Positions 8,274 through 17,148 of a DNA stretch of 64,000 nt are shown piece by piece. The stretch's first letter is position 1; every line of letters starts with the position of its first letter. The stretch comes from Nocardia mexicana NBRC 108244 (lineage in GTDB: Bacteria > Actinomycetota > Actinomycetes > Mycobacteriales > Mycobacteriaceae). Location of the stretch: contig NZ_BDBV01000006.1 in the NCBI RefSeq assembly GCF_001613165.1, forward strand, positions 1 to 64,000, read 5' to 3'. Both the position numbers and the translations under genes were made by a program. The notes under the pieces are model-generated. The model saw only the letters and a program-made list of their open reading frames with translations, did not search any database and had not been told where the DNA came from.

Positions 8274-8930
8274 ATGTCTATGCTGAGCGACCCTGTTGCC
8301 GTCGCCGGTCTCGTGGCCCGCGAGATCCGCACCGGGACCCGCGACGGGGCCCCGACCAAGATCGCCATTGCCCGGCGCAGCTATCCCACGGATCGCGCCG
8401 ACCTGTGGGACGCGCTCACCGATATCGAGCGGCTCCCGCGGTGGTTCCTGCCGATCAGCGGCGACCTGGCGGTCGGTGGCCGATACCAGCTCGAGGGCAA
8501 CGCGGGCGGCGTGGTCGAGAGCTGCGAGGCACCCGAACGGTTCGCGGTGACATGGGAGATGGGTCCCCAGATCTCCTGGCTGACCGTCAGTCTGACCCCG
8601 GCCGACGACGGCACCGTGCTGGAACTGGTGCACGAGGCATATGTCGATCCGGACCTGTGGTCGCAGTTCGGGCCGGGCGCGGTGGGCGTCGGCTGGGATC
8701 TCGCCCTGATGGGCCTGGGCCTGCACGTGTCGAGCGGGGCGGCGGTCGATCCGGCCGAGGGGGCCGCATTTCCGACCACGCCCGAGGGTAAGGAGTTCGT
8801 GCGGTCGTCGGCCGCCGGCTGGGCCGACGCGGCGGTCCGCGACGGCGACGATCCGGCGGCGGCGCATGCCGCGGCGGAGCAGACGATAGGCTTCTACACG
8901 ATCGTGCCCGAGGAGGACCCGCAGCCCTGA
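8274..8930 (+). CDS. AHSA1/SRPBCC domain protein
   Basis: This 218-residue protein has the START/AHSA1 fold signature in DLWDALTDIERLPRWFLPISGDL and later FAVTWEMG. Such proteins bind hydrophobic ligands or act as Hsp90-activator-like domains; the ligand is unknown. The start is well supported by AAGGAGTG eight bases before the ATG. Its TGA overlaps the ATG of the next ArsR gene by one base, the classical ArsR/AHSA1 pair. An AT-rich imperfect inverted repeat (ATAAGTAACAACCTAT, 8244-8259) just upstream could be the ArsR operator. Confidence 0.8.
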   Translation: MSMLSDPVAVAGLVAREIRTGTRDGAPTKIAIARRSYPTDRADLWDALTDIERLPRWFLPISGDLAVGGRYQLEGNAGGVVESCEAPERFAVTWEMGPQISWLTVSLTPADDGTVLELVHEAYVDPDLWSQFGPGAVGVGWDLALMGLGLHVSSGAAVDPAEGAAFPTTPEGKEFVRSSAAGWADAAVRDGDDPAAAHAAAEQTIGFYTIVPEEDPQP

Positions 8931-9334
8931 TGAGCGAGCCAGCCCGGGCACAGGTATTCGAGGCCCTCGGAGATCCGGTGCGCCGCGGCATTCTCGAACT
9001 GCTGGCCGCCGGCGAACTGCCCGCCAGCGCGGTGGTCGCCGGCGTCCAGCGGTATACGCCGATCTCCCAGCCCGCCGTGTCCCAGCACCTCAAGGTGTTG
9101 CGCGAGGCCGGGCTCGTGAGCGTCCGCGTCGACGGCTCGCGGCGCATCTACACGCTGGACCGCGCGGGCCTCGACGCGGCACGGGACTGGCTCACCCGTC
9201 TGGCCGATCCGCTGGCACCGTTCGACCAGCCCCTCGACGCCCTCGCCACCGAGGTCGCTCGCGGCAGACGAACTCGCCGCCGTGCCGAACCCGGCCGGCG
9301 GTCCGGGGAGCCGCCGAGCACCCGATACGCCTGA
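8930..9334 (+). CDS. ArsR family regulator
   Basis: This 134-residue winged-helix repressor has QVFEALGDPVRRGILELL, the recognition region ISQPAVSQHLKVLREAGLV and the wing VRVDGSRRIYTL. No metal-binding CxC motif is visible, so it belongs to the non-metal ArsR group usually paired with AHSA1 genes. It overlaps the AHSA1 stop codon by one base (TGATG), so the two are translationally coupled. It probably represses this pair. Confidence 0.85.
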   Translation: MSEPARAQVFEALGDPVRRGILELLAAGELPASAVVAGVQRYTPISQPAVSQHLKVLREAGLVSVRVDGSRRIYTLDRAGLDAARDWLTRLADPLAPFDQPLDALATEVARGRRTRRRAEPGRRSGEPPSTRYA

Positions 9335-9336
9335 CC

Positions 9337-9370
9337 GCCGCGGTGTCTTCAGATCGAGATTTACCGCGGC
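9337..9370. terminator. Hairpin between convergent genes
   Basis: GCCGCGGT (9337-9344) pairs perfectly with ACCGCGGC (9363-9370) across an 18-base loop. It starts just after the ArsR stop codon and overlaps the stop of the convergent membrane protein gene. It could serve both transcripts. Confidence 0.35.
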
Positions 9371-9759
9371 GCAAAACATTTCGAACCCGGCGCCCAATGA
9401 CGCTGTGGCCACAGTTCTTTGGCGGCCACGCGCGCCCCGAAGGCGTAGAGGGACAGGATCACCACCGCCGCCGGTACGACGACGAGGCCGAGACCCCACC
9501 ACGCGAGAATCCAGGGCAGCCCCGCGATGAAGGCCGCGCAGCACAGCAGCGCGATGGTTCGCCGAGACCTGGAAGCGGATTCCAATGGCGAGAGCCAGGG
9601 ATAGGTAAGGATCATCACGACGACGGCGGGAAACAAGACCCACAGGGCCGCCGTGGGTGTGGACAGCGCCATCGTCACCACGACTGCCACCACGGTGCCC
9701 GCGACGCAGGCCAGCCGGTATCCCTTCAGCAGCACACCGGGAAACTCGTACTCGGCCAC
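9361..9759 (-). CDS. Small membrane protein, unknown function
   Basis: This 132-residue protein has four hydrophobic segments in two hairpins (VAGTVVAVVVTMAL, LWVLFPAVVVMILTY, then two after the basic RSRRT linker). A charged C-terminus follows. I do not recognise a family. It lies 72 bp after the MFS gene in the same direction and may be cotranscribed with it. Confidence 0.5.
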   Translation of the reverse strand: MAEYEFPGVLLKGYRLACVAGTVVAVVVTMALSTPTAALWVLFPAVVVMILTYPWLSPLESASRSRRTIALLCCAAFIAGLPWILAWWGLGLVVVPAAVVILSLYAFGARVAAKELWPQRHWAPGSKCFAPR

Positions 9760-9831
9760 CGTGCCATCGTAGGTGCAGGTCGATGCGGGTCAGCGGATGG
9801 CCGCCGTCGCCGTGGACACGCCGAGCGGAGT

Positions 9832-11157
9832 TCAGCCCACCCGATCCGGCGCGCGCACGGGCAGCACGGCGATCAGCCCCAGCCCGAGCACCAGGAGCAG
9901 GCCCACGATGCCCGCGCGATCGGCCCCGAAGGCCCAGACGAACAGCCCGAACATGACCGGGGCCAGGAACGACACCGCGCGGCCCGTCGTCGTGTAGAGG
10001 CCGAACAGCTGGCCCTCGCGTCCGGGCGGCGCGAGGCGGGCGAGGAAGCTGCGCGCGGCCGCCTGCGCGGGACCGACGAATATGGTGAGCAGCAGGCCGA
10101 ACACCCAGAACAGCACGGGCCCGGAGACGATCAGCAGCGCGGTGCCGAAGACCAGCATCGCGGCCAGCGAGGTGACGATGACCGCCTTCGGGCCGACCGT
10201 GTCGTCGAAGCGCCCGGCGACGATCGCCCCCAGTGCCGCAACCACATTCGCCGCGATGCCGAACAGCAGCACATCGTCGTCGGAGATCCCGTACACGCGC
10301 ACCGCGAGCACCGCGCCGAAGGTGAAGACCCCGGCCAGGCCGTCCCGGAATATCGCACTGGCCAGGAGAAATCCGACGATCCGCCGGTCGGCCCCCCACA
10401 ATTCGCGCAGGTCGCGCGCCAGCACCCGATAGGAGGCGAAGAAACCGGCCCGCGCGGCGCCCGGATCGGCGTCGGTGCGCGGCAGTTCCGGCACGGCCAG
10501 CAGCACCGGCAGCGCGAAGGCGGCGAACCATACCGCCGCCAGCACCGCGACCAGCCGGATATTCAGCCCGTCCGCGGTCGGCACCCCCAGTAGCCCGCGC
10601 GTATCGCCGTCCCCCGCGATGAATCCCACATAGCAGATCAGCAGCAGCCCGATACCGCCGAAATATCCCATCGCCCAGCCGAATCCGGACACCCGGCCGA
10701 TCGTCGCCGGTGTGGAGACCTGCCGCAGCATGGCGTTGTAGGGCACGCCCGCCAATTCGAACGCCGCCGAACCGAGCGCGAGCAGCAGCAGACCCAGCCA
10801 CAGCTCGCGATAGTCGTCGTGCACGAAGAACATCCCGGCCATCAGCAGGATGGTGATCGCGGTCAGCAGACCCAGCGCCCGCTTGCGCCGTGCGGTGGCG
10901 TCGAACCACTGCCCGCTGATCGGCGCGGTCAGCGCGACCACCAGCCCGGACAGCCCCAGAGCCCAGCCCAGCCACGCGCTCGCCGAGATTCCGCCCGGCA
11001 GATCGTCACCGACCGTGTCGGTCAGATACACCGAGAAGACAAAAGTAAGGATGACCGCCTGGAACGCCGCCGAACCCCAGTCCCACAACCCCCACGCCAC
11101 CACCTGCCGCTTCCCGGCCGCCTGCCCGATGGTGACCCGCCCCGGAACTTCGGTCAT
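9832..11157 (-). CDS. MFS transporter, UMF1/Atg22-like
   Basis: This 441-residue transporter has about twelve membrane segments and opens with VAWGLWDWGSAAFQAVI, typical of the UMF1 (Atg22-like) branch of the major facilitator superfamily. The cytoplasmic loop after segment 2 contains DATARRKRALG. The substrate cannot be told from sequence. The ORF is open far upstream, but the ATG at 11157 gives the normal family N-terminus. Confidence 0.75.
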   Translation of the reverse strand: MTEVPGRVTIGQAAGKRQVVAWGLWDWGSAAFQAVILTFVFSVYLTDTVGDDLPGGISASAWLGWALGLSGLVVALTAPISGQWFDATARRKRALGLLTAITILLMAGMFFVHDDYRELWLGLLLLALGSAAFELAGVPYNAMLRQVSTPATIGRVSGFGWAMGYFGGIGLLLICYVGFIAGDGDTRGLLGVPTADGLNIRLVAVLAAVWFAAFALPVLLAVPELPRTDADPGAARAGFFASYRVLARDLRELWGADRRIVGFLLASAIFRDGLAGVFTFGAVLAVRVYGISDDDVLLFGIAANVVAALGAIVAGRFDDTVGPKAVIVTSLAAMLVFGTALLIVSGPVLFWVFGLLLTIFVGPAQAAARSFLARLAPPGREGQLFGLYTTTGRAVSFLAPVMFGLFVWAFGADRAGIVGLLLVLGLGLIAVLPVRAPDRVG

Positions 11158-11230
11158 GCGACGCAGCGTATGCGACGGCGGCGCCCGATGCCCGGCGTAC
11201 CGGCACCGCAGATCCCGGCCCTCACCGATG

Positions 11231-11259
11231 TTGCAGCAGGTACGCTCTCGGACTATGAA
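11231..11259 (+). promoter_or_regulatory. Candidate promoter for the Scr1-type regulator
   Basis: TTGCAG (11231) and TATGAA (11254) are spaced by 17 bp, about 95 bp upstream of the regulator start codon. The match is moderate and unproven. Confidence 0.35.
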
Positions 11260-11353
11260 CGCCCCCGCTGCGGCTCGGCGCTGGTCAGCGGGCTCCGACA
11301 AGGCAGGGACGCGATAGCGCGTTCCGCGAAGTGCACAGAGGAGAGCGCTCGCC

Positions 11354-12214
11354 ATGGCAGGCAAGCGGACGGTGCTGACGGTCCAGCTCAGACGGCTGGC
11401 CGCACTGCTGCACGAGATGCGCGAACACGCCGGGGTCGGCAAGGACGTGGTCAGCGCCCGCACCGGCATCAACGTCACGACCCTGTACCGCATCGAGACG
11501 GCCCAGGCCCGCCCGCAGCGGCGCACCCTGATGGCCATGCTCGACCTGTACGGCGTCGAGGAGCCGCAGCGCGCGGATGCTCTGCAGTTGCTGCAGGAGG
11601 CCCAGAAGCCCGGTATGTCACGCCCGTTCGAGGCCTCGGTGTCGGAGGTGTACGCCGCCTACATCAACTTCGAGAACGAGGCGCTCTCGGCGCGGCTGTT
11701 CCAGACGTCGTTCATCCCCGGGCTGCTGCAGACCGAGCAGTACGCCGTGGCGGTGCTGGATACGGCCATGCCGAAGGTCGAGGCCGTGGTCATCGAGCAG
11801 CGCCTGCGCGCGCGCTTCGAGCGGGCCAAGGTGCTCACCAAGGAGGAGCCGCTGGAGCTGTGGGTGGTGCTCGACGAGGCGGCGATCCGGCGCGTGGTCG
11901 GCGGCCGGGAGGTGATGCGCGGGCAGCTGCTGCGGCTGGTCGAGGAGTCGGAGAAGCGCAACGTCATCCTGCAGGTGCTGCCGTTCGACGCGGGCGCGCA
12001 TCCGGCCATGGTCGGCTCGTTCGTGCTGCTGGACTTCCACGACCCGGCCGATCCGGAGCTGGTATATGTCGAGGGCATCGCGGGTGACGATATCGTGGAG
12101 GGCCACAACGAGATTCGCCGCTTCGGCGTGATGTTCGACCAGCTCCGCGCGATGGCCCTGAGCCCACGCGACTCGACGTCCCTGATGGCCGAGGTGGCCG
12201 ACGAACTGAAGTAG
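11354..12214 (+). CDS. Scr1/DUF5753 helix-turn-helix regulator
   Basis: This 286-residue protein has an N-terminal XRE-type helix-turn-helix (VVSARTGINVTTLYRIETAQ) followed by a DUF5753 domain (FIPGLLQTEQYA, VILQVLPFDAGAHPAM, YVEGIAGDDIVE). Proteins of this type are abundant in actinomycetes and often pair with a small DUF397 gene. No DUF397 gene is seen next to this one. It stands alone between the MFS transporter and the ABC-2 permeases. The target is unknown. Confidence 0.82.
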   Translation: MAGKRTVLTVQLRRLAALLHEMREHAGVGKDVVSARTGINVTTLYRIETAQARPQRRTLMAMLDLYGVEEPQRADALQLLQEAQKPGMSRPFEASVSEVYAAYINFENEALSARLFQTSFIPGLLQTEQYAVAVLDTAMPKVEAVVIEQRLRARFERAKVLTKEEPLELWVVLDEAAIRRVVGGREVMRGQLLRLVEESEKRNVILQVLPFDAGAHPAMVGSFVLLDFHDPADPELVYVEGIAGDDIVEGHNEIRRFGVMFDQLRAMALSPRDSTSLMAEVADELK

Positions 12215-12227
12215 CCCGGCCAACATG

Positions 12228-12303
12228 CATGCCGGGCATGAACGGGGGCGGACGCCGGGCATGACGAGGGAAGCATGCCGGGCATGACCGGGGAATGCAT
12301 GAC
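12228..12303. repeat. Tandem CCGGGCATGA motif cluster
   Basis: Three copies of a CGCCGGGCATGAC or CATGCCGGGCATGA motif occur at about 12228, 12252 and 12273, with a decayed fourth GCATGAC near 12297. CATGCCGGGCATG is itself palindromic. Related sequence occurs at 17064-17144. This looks like a dispersed intergenic repeat that may form hairpins between two convergent genes. Confidence 0.55.
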
Positions 12304-12320
12304 GGGGCCGGGAATTGCGT

Positions 12321-13193
12321 TCAGCTGCGGCTGGCCCGGCGGTAGCCGATGATCGCGGGCACGGCGAAAACCACGATCGCCCCCACCGACCAGGCGACGG
12401 TTGCCAGCAGCGGCCCGCGCACCGGACCGCCCAGCGACAGGCCGCGCATGGCGTCGACGGCGTAGGACATGGGCTGGTGCGCCACAATCGGTTTCGCCCA
12501 GGCCGGGTACGCCGCCAGCGGCACGAATCCGGTGGAGAAGAACATCAGCAGCGACGAGCCCAGCGAGATCGCCTCCACCAGTGCCGGTTTCGCGGTGTAG
12601 ACGGCGACCGCGGTCACCAAGGTGGCGAAGCCCAGCCCGTACAGCAGCGGCACGCCCACCAGCGCCACGGCCGCGGGCCAGCCCTGCCGGAACCGGAGCC
12701 CGAGCAGCACCCCCACCCCGAACAACACCAGCGTGCCCACCAGAATGCGGGCCCCCTCGGCGAGAATGCGCGCCAGCAGCCCCGATGCGCGATGCACCGG
12801 CAGCACCCAGAACCGGGCCAGCAGACCGTCGTCCCGCTCGCGGCCCAGCGTGATCGCCCCGGCCAGCGATCCCGACATGACCGACACCAACGTCACCATC
12901 GGCACCGAACCGTACAGCGCGCTCGCCCCGGAGAATGCCGAAATCTGGCGCCCCAGCACGGTATTGAGCATCACCAGCAGCAGCACCGGAAATATCAGCG
13001 ACTGGGCCATGGTCAACGGGTCACGGCGCCAGCGAGTCAGTAGTCGCCGGGTCTGAATCATCGTCTGCGGCAACAGATATCGCCACGCCTCGGTGACAAC
13101 GGACACCACCGGCAGCTCGGTGGCCGCGCGCGCCGTGCCTGCCTCGCGCGATCCGTTCGCCGTGTCGCGCGCCGCCCGCGATCCCGCCGTCAT
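12321..13193 (-). CDS. ABC-2 type transporter permease (DrrC-like)
   Basis: This 290-residue permease has a cytoplasmic N-terminus, then six membrane segments and the ABC-2 motif region GRERDDGLLARFWVLPVHRASGLLARIL. It resembles the DrrB/DrrC permeases of lipid and drug exporters. It overlaps the preceding permease gene by 4 bp. The start at 13193 follows from that overlap. No ATP-binding partner gene is nearby. Confidence 0.75.
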   Translation of the reverse strand: MTAGSRAARDTANGSREAGTARAATELPVVSVVTEAWRYLLPQTMIQTRRLLTRWRRDPLTMAQSLIFPVLLLVMLNTVLGRQISAFSGASALYGSVPMVTLVSVMSGSLAGAITLGRERDDGLLARFWVLPVHRASGLLARILAEGARILVGTLVLFGVGVLLGLRFRQGWPAAVALVGVPLLYGLGFATLVTAVAVYTAKPALVEAISLGSSLLMFFSTGFVPLAAYPAWAKPIVAHQPMSYAVDAMRGLSLGGPVRGPLLATVAWSVGAIVVFAVPAIIGYRRASRS

Positions 13194-14020
13194 CGCTGCC
13201 TCCGCACGGCCACCAGCACCGAGCACCCGCCGAATACGGCCAGCCCCAACGCCGTCCACCCCAGCCCCGGCCCCACGGTGGCCCAGCTCACCGCCCCCGT
13301 ACGCCCGGACCGGTCCCCCGCCAGTACCCGCATCACGCCGATGAACTGCGAGACCGGCTGATCGCGGGCGAAACCCTGGATCCAGTGCGGGAACTGGCTC
13401 GCCGGGGCGAATCCGGTGGACACCATGCCGAGGATCAGCTGCGGCAGCACCAGTGCCTGCGTCGTCGCCTCCGGGCTCTTCGACAGCGCCCCCAGCAGAT
13501 CGCCCATCAGGCCCAGCAGCAGCCCGAGGGCCAGGGCGAACGCGATGAAGCCCGCGGTGTGCCACCCGCTCCCGTAGAACCGGAATCCGATCACGTGCCC
13601 GCAGATCAAGGCTGCCACCAGCGCGATCACGATCCGATACCCGACCGCCACGGTCCGGGCCGCCAGCGGCGCCACGGACGGCATGGGCATGGTCGCGAAG
13701 CGGGCGTCCAGCCCGTCCCGCGCATCGGTGGCCGACCGGAACGCCGCGGCCGTCCCACAGAAGGACACGGCCTGCATCACGATCATGGGCATCAGGAACT
13801 GCGCATAGCTGCTGAGCCCATGCCCAGCGAAGCTCATCACCCGGTTCAGCGGCACATAGAACCCGACGGTGAACACCACCGGAGACAGCAGCGCGGTCAG
13901 CACCTCCCCGTTCCGCAGGGACGGCCGGACCAGGCGCAATGCCAGAACCCAGCACTGCCGCACCGCCGACCGCCGGGGCACCGGCGGCGCGCCGGGCCGT
14001 GCGAGCACATCGATCGCCAT
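13190..14020 (-). CDS. ABC-2 type transporter permease (DrrB-like)
   Basis: This 276-residue membrane protein has six predicted segments ([15 protein letters not shown] through [13 protein letters not shown]) and the loop [23 protein letters not shown] typical of ABC-2 permeases. It is the first gene of a two-permease operon and ends in an ATGA overlap with the next permease. In relatives the ATPase (DrrA) gene usually comes first, but the 180 bp upstream hold no such gene. The substrate is unknown; lipid or drug export is the family norm. Confidence 0.75.
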   Translation of the reverse strand: MAIDVLARPGAPPVPRRSAVRQCWVLALRLVRPSLRNGEVLTALLSPVVFTVGFYVPLNRVMSFAGHGLSSYAQFLMPMIVMQAVSFCGTAAAFRSATDARDGLDARFATMPMPSVAPLAARTVAVGYRIVIALVAALICGHVIGFRFYGSGWHTAGFIAFALALGLLLGLMGDLLGALSKSPEATTQALVLPQLILGMVSTGFAPASQFPHWIQGFARDQPVSQFIGVMRVLAGDRSGRTGAVSWATVGPGLGWTALGLAVFGGCSVLVAVRRQR

Positions 14021-14202
14021 CCCGTACTCCCTCCCCGTGCGCCGACGGCAGGTGCCTCCATCTCATCAGACATAACGTGCGAATTCCGGGGACCGTTCGA
14101 TGTCCTCGCTCCGGTCGGCGTGTTCGCGGCTGTCAACCCCCGTCACCGATATTCGGCCGATCCGAGCGCGTCGTCCCCGCACCCGCGCCGCCCGCGGCCA
14201 CT

Positions 14203-14715
14203 ATGCTGGCCGCCGTGCTCGAACCCCAGCCTCCCGTCGCGCCCCATCCCGATATCGCCCACCTCGCCCCCCTGCTGGGCACCTGGCGCGGCTCCGGCCA
14301 CGGTGAGTATCCGACCATCGAGTCGTTCGATTACCAGGAGGAAGTCACCTTCGGCCATGTCGGCCGCCCGTTCCTCACCTACCGCCAGCGCACCCGGCAC
14401 GCCGGCGACGGCCGCTCGCTGCACGCGGAGACCGGCTACCTGCGCTGCGCCGGGCCGGACCGCATCGAGCTGATCCTCGCCCACCCGACCGGGATCACCG
14501 AGATCTGCGAGGGCAGCCTCGACGTCGCCGACGGCGGCCTCACCATGGAATTGGACTCCACCCACATCGGCCTCACCGCCACCGCGAAACGCGTGACCGC
14601 GCTGGGCCGCTCGCTCCGGTTGTCCGGTGACACCATCGATTACACGCTGCGCATGGCCGCCGCCGGGCAGCCGAAGCAGCATCATCTGGCCGCCAGCCTG
14701 CGCCGGGCCGAATAA
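14203..14715 (+). CDS. Nitrobindin-like heme-binding beta-barrel protein
   Basis: This 170-residue protein has the FABP-like signature [14 protein letters not shown] near residue 26 and a C-terminal [11 protein letters not shown]. In nitrobindins the histidine of that last motif is the proximal heme ligand, and the proteins isomerise peroxynitrite. Both elements are present, so a heme-dependent role is likely. The ATG at 14203 and a GTG at 14215 are both possible starts. It is divergent from the ABC-2 permeases. Confidence 0.75.
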   Translation: MLAAVLEPQPPVAPHPDIAHLAPLLGTWRGSGHGEYPTIESFDYQEEVTFGHVGRPFLTYRQRTRHAGDGRSLHAETGYLRCAGPDRIELILAHPTGITEICEGSLDVADGGLTMELDSTHIGLTATAKRVTALGRSLRLSGDTIDYTLRMAAAGQPKQHHLAASLRRAE

Positions 14716-14891
14716 CAAAAAGGTCACCGACACGCCCGTGACCTGCGGCACGAATTCCGGGACCTGTGCTATTGCGCACCAGGGGTTGTCTCGGAGATTG
14801 CTGGCGTTCTACCGTTTTTCGAGTCGGCTAACAGTCGGCGACCGATAGTTCGAGCCCATTGGATCTCGCTCACCCCACAAGGGAGAAGACC

Positions 14892-15047
14892 ATGAAGCGT
14901 TCGACGCTCACCCTCATAACCGCAGGGATGCTGCTAGCCGGAACCGGCGCCGTGGAATTGCTCGGCGACGCGTCCGTCGGAGCCGAATCCCCCGTTGGGA
15001 ATGCCGCCTCGACGGGAACGAGCGGAATGGAGGTGCACTCGCCATAG
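14892..15047 (+). CDS. Small secreted peptide, 51 residues
   Basis: The ORF has a strong AAGGGAGAAG site 5 to 8 bases before the ATG. The product starts MKRSTLTLITAGMLLAGTGA, a typical Sec signal peptide with likely cleavage near AVELL or later, leaving a short Gly/Ser/Ala-rich acidic tail. I do not recognise a family. A strong terminator follows 30 bp after the stop codon, which supports its being a real, separately transcribed gene. Confidence 0.55.
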   Translation: MKRSTLTLITAGMLLAGTGAVELLGDASVGAESPVGNAASTGTSGMEVHSP

Positions 15048-15075
15048 ATACCGACGAACACATTCGAATGCGACC

Positions 15076-15116
15076 CGACGACCGGATGCCTCACTCTCCC
15101 AGGCATCCGGTCGTCG
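15076..15116. terminator. 16-bp perfect stem terminator
   Basis: Bases 15076-15091 pair perfectly with 15101-15116 around a 9-base loop (CACTCTCCC). The hairpin lies between the small secreted peptide gene and the convergent PBP gene and could end both transcripts. T-runs are absent, as is common in actinobacteria. Confidence 0.8.
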
Positions 15117-15140
15117 CATATTCCGCCGGTCCTCGGTGAT

Positions 15141-16946
15141 TTATGCGGTCCCCGGCGGCAGCGCCGTCAGCATATCCCGGGTAACCGCGACCGCATTATC
15201 GGAACTTCCGCCCTTCACCAGCAGCGTCGCGAACGCCATATCGCCGCGGTAGCCGATGAACCACGAATGCGAGCCGCCCTCCACCTCCGACTCGCCGGTC
15301 TTGCCATACACCTCGCCCTGATCGGCGATCCGCTCGGCGGTACCCCCGTTCACCACCATCCGCATCATCGTCCGCAGTCCCTGCACCACCGCCGGGGACA
15401 GTGGTGGGCGGTCCCCGACGACCTTCGTCTCGTATCCGGCGATCAGGTACGGCGTCGGCACCGAGCCGCGCGCGACGGTGGCGGCCGCGAGCGCCATCGC
15501 GAACGGGCTCGTCACCACCGTGCCCTGCCCGATGCCGTTCTCGGTGCGCTGCACCCTGTCCGATGCGGGTGGCACCGATCCCGACACCGTGGGCAGCCCG
15601 ACGACGCTGTAGTCCGGCCCGATGCCGAACCGGGTCGCGGCATCGGTCAGCGCACCGGCGGGCAACTCGCTGGCGATCTTGGCGAAGGCGGTATTGCAGG
15701 AGCGCTGGTAGGCGGTGGCCATCGGCACGTCGCCGATGGTGAACAGCTGGTAGTTGGGGATGGTCCGCTCCCCGATCACGATCCGGCTCGGGCACGGCAC
15801 CACCGTGTCGGGGGTCGCGACCCCCTCGGCCATCGCCGCGGCCGCGGTCACCGTCTTGAAGGTGGAGCCGGGCGGGTACAGCCCGGAGGTGGCGACGGGG
15901 CCGTCGGTATCGGCCGCCTTGTTCTGGGCCACCGCCAGCACCGCGCCGGTGGACGGCTGCAGCACCACCATCATGGTCTGGTCGGGGCGCACGTCGACCG
16001 CCCGCTGCGCGGAGTTCTGTACGTTGCGGTCGATGCTCAGCGAGAACGACGGCGCAGGCCGCGGCGCCACCTCGTGCAGCACGTCGACGTCGACCCCGTT
16101 GGTGTTGACCGTGACGACGCTCCAGCCGGCCTTACCGTCCACCTCGTCGATGACGGTCTTGCGGACCTGCGCCATCAGATCGGGGGCGAAGCGGCGGTCG
16201 GCGGGAATCAGGTCCGCGTGTTTGCCGGTGGTCACGCCGGGGAGCCCGAGCAGCTGGGCGCCCACCTGGTCGAACTCCCGATCACTCAGCGCCGCAACGG
16301 TATACGCACCCGGGGCCTTGCGCGCCGCGGCGAGGATGGAGTCGGCGGTCAGGTCCTCGTCGAACTGATTCAGGGCCGCGGCCAGGGCATCGGCGACATA
16401 GCCGGGGTCGGGGGCCGCGCTGGCCGTGAACGTGATCGGGTGCGCCGTACCGGGAATCAGCACGTCGGCACCGGAGCGCTCGTTCACCCGCGCGCGCGGC
16501 GCCGGGGTGGCACGCAGTTCCATGGTCTGTGTGTCGCCGAGCCTGGGGTGAATATCCGACGCCGTCCAGCGCACCTGCCAGCGCCCTCCGCTGCGCCCCA
16601 TCTGCAGCTGCCCGGTGTAGGTCCAGACGCGGTCCTTCGGCAGCCGCCACTCGTAGGTGTAGTCGACGGTGGCGGTGTCGCCCGTGACCCGGGCGTCGCC
16701 CGCATGCGCGCTCAGCTGCTCGGCCTGCAGCTTGTCCCACGCCGAAGCCAGTGCGCCACTTGCCTTTCCGGGCTGATTGGTGAGCCGCGCCGCCGCTTCC
16801 ACATCGTGGCGCGCGACCGCGGCCAGGAAATCGTCGGCCGCGGGCACCGGTCCCTGGGACTCGGCCGCGCACCCGCCGGATGCCAGGACGAGCGCCGCGG
16901 ACACGACCAGCACGGCGATCGAACTCCGGGAGGGAACCTTCGCCAT
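15141..16946 (-). CDS. Lipoprotein penicillin-binding protein (Rv2864c-like)
   Basis: This 601-residue class B penicillin-binding protein cross-links peptidoglycan outside the membrane. It starts with a lipoprotein signal ending at Cys26 (LVLASGGC), then an NTF2-like MecA_N domain (about 35-140), a dimerisation region and the transpeptidase domain. The active-site motifs are S361-T-F-K364, S416-C-N418 and K549-T-G551. The ORF is open to 17036, but ATG 16946 gives the best signal peptide. It lies next to a GNAT gene and ispG, as in M. tuberculosis. A 24-bp direct repeat fills the gap to the GNAT gene. Confidence 0.88.
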   Translation of the reverse strand: MAKVPSRSSIAVLVVSAALVLASGGCAAESQGPVPAADDFLAAVARHDVEAAARLTNQPGKASGALASAWDKLQAEQLSAHAGDARVTGDTATVDYTYEWRLPKDRVWTYTGQLQMGRSGGRWQVRWTASDIHPRLGDTQTMELRATPAPRARVNERSGADVLIPGTAHPITFTASAAPDPGYVADALAAALNQFDEDLTADSILAAARKAPGAYTVAALSDREFDQVGAQLLGLPGVTTGKHADLIPADRRFAPDLMAQVRKTVIDEVDGKAGWSVVTVNTNGVDVDVLHEVAPRPAPSFSLSIDRNVQNSAQRAVDVRPDQTMMVVLQPSTGAVLAVAQNKAADTDGPVATSGLYPPGSTFKTVTAAAAMAEGVATPDTVVPCPSRIVIGERTIPNYQLFTIGDVPMATAYQRSCNTAFAKIASELPAGALTDAATRFGIGPDYSVVGLPTVSGSVPPASDRVQRTENGIGQGTVVTSPFAMALAAATVARGSVPTPYLIAGYETKVVGDRPPLSPAVVQGLRTMMRMVVNGGTAERIADQGEVYGKTGESEVEGGSHSWFIGYRGDMAFATLLVKGGSSDNAVAVTRDMLTALPPGTA

Positions 16947-17063
16947 CCGCCCGGGAACACGGCCAACACAACGTCTTTCGGATATCGACATCGAGAGGAT
17001 GGTATCCAGCCAACTACCCGCAAACACCTCCGACACACTGTGCCGACCCCGGCCAAAAGCACG

Positions 17064-17144
17064 CCGGGGATGACGAGGGAGCAGCCTTACTCGCCGCCCC
17101 TGTCATTTCCGGCGTGTCCCGCCCCTGCCATTTCCGGCATGGCC
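17064..17144. repeat. Intergenic direct repeat, CATTTCCGGC family
   Basis: Two 24-bp units at 17096 and 17121 share GCCCCTG(T/C)CATTTCCGGC. A CGCCGGGGATGACGAGGGAG segment at 17062-17081 resembles the motif cluster at 12228-12303. The repeat lies between the GNAT and PBP genes. Confidence 0.55.
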
Positions 17145-17148
17145 GGAA

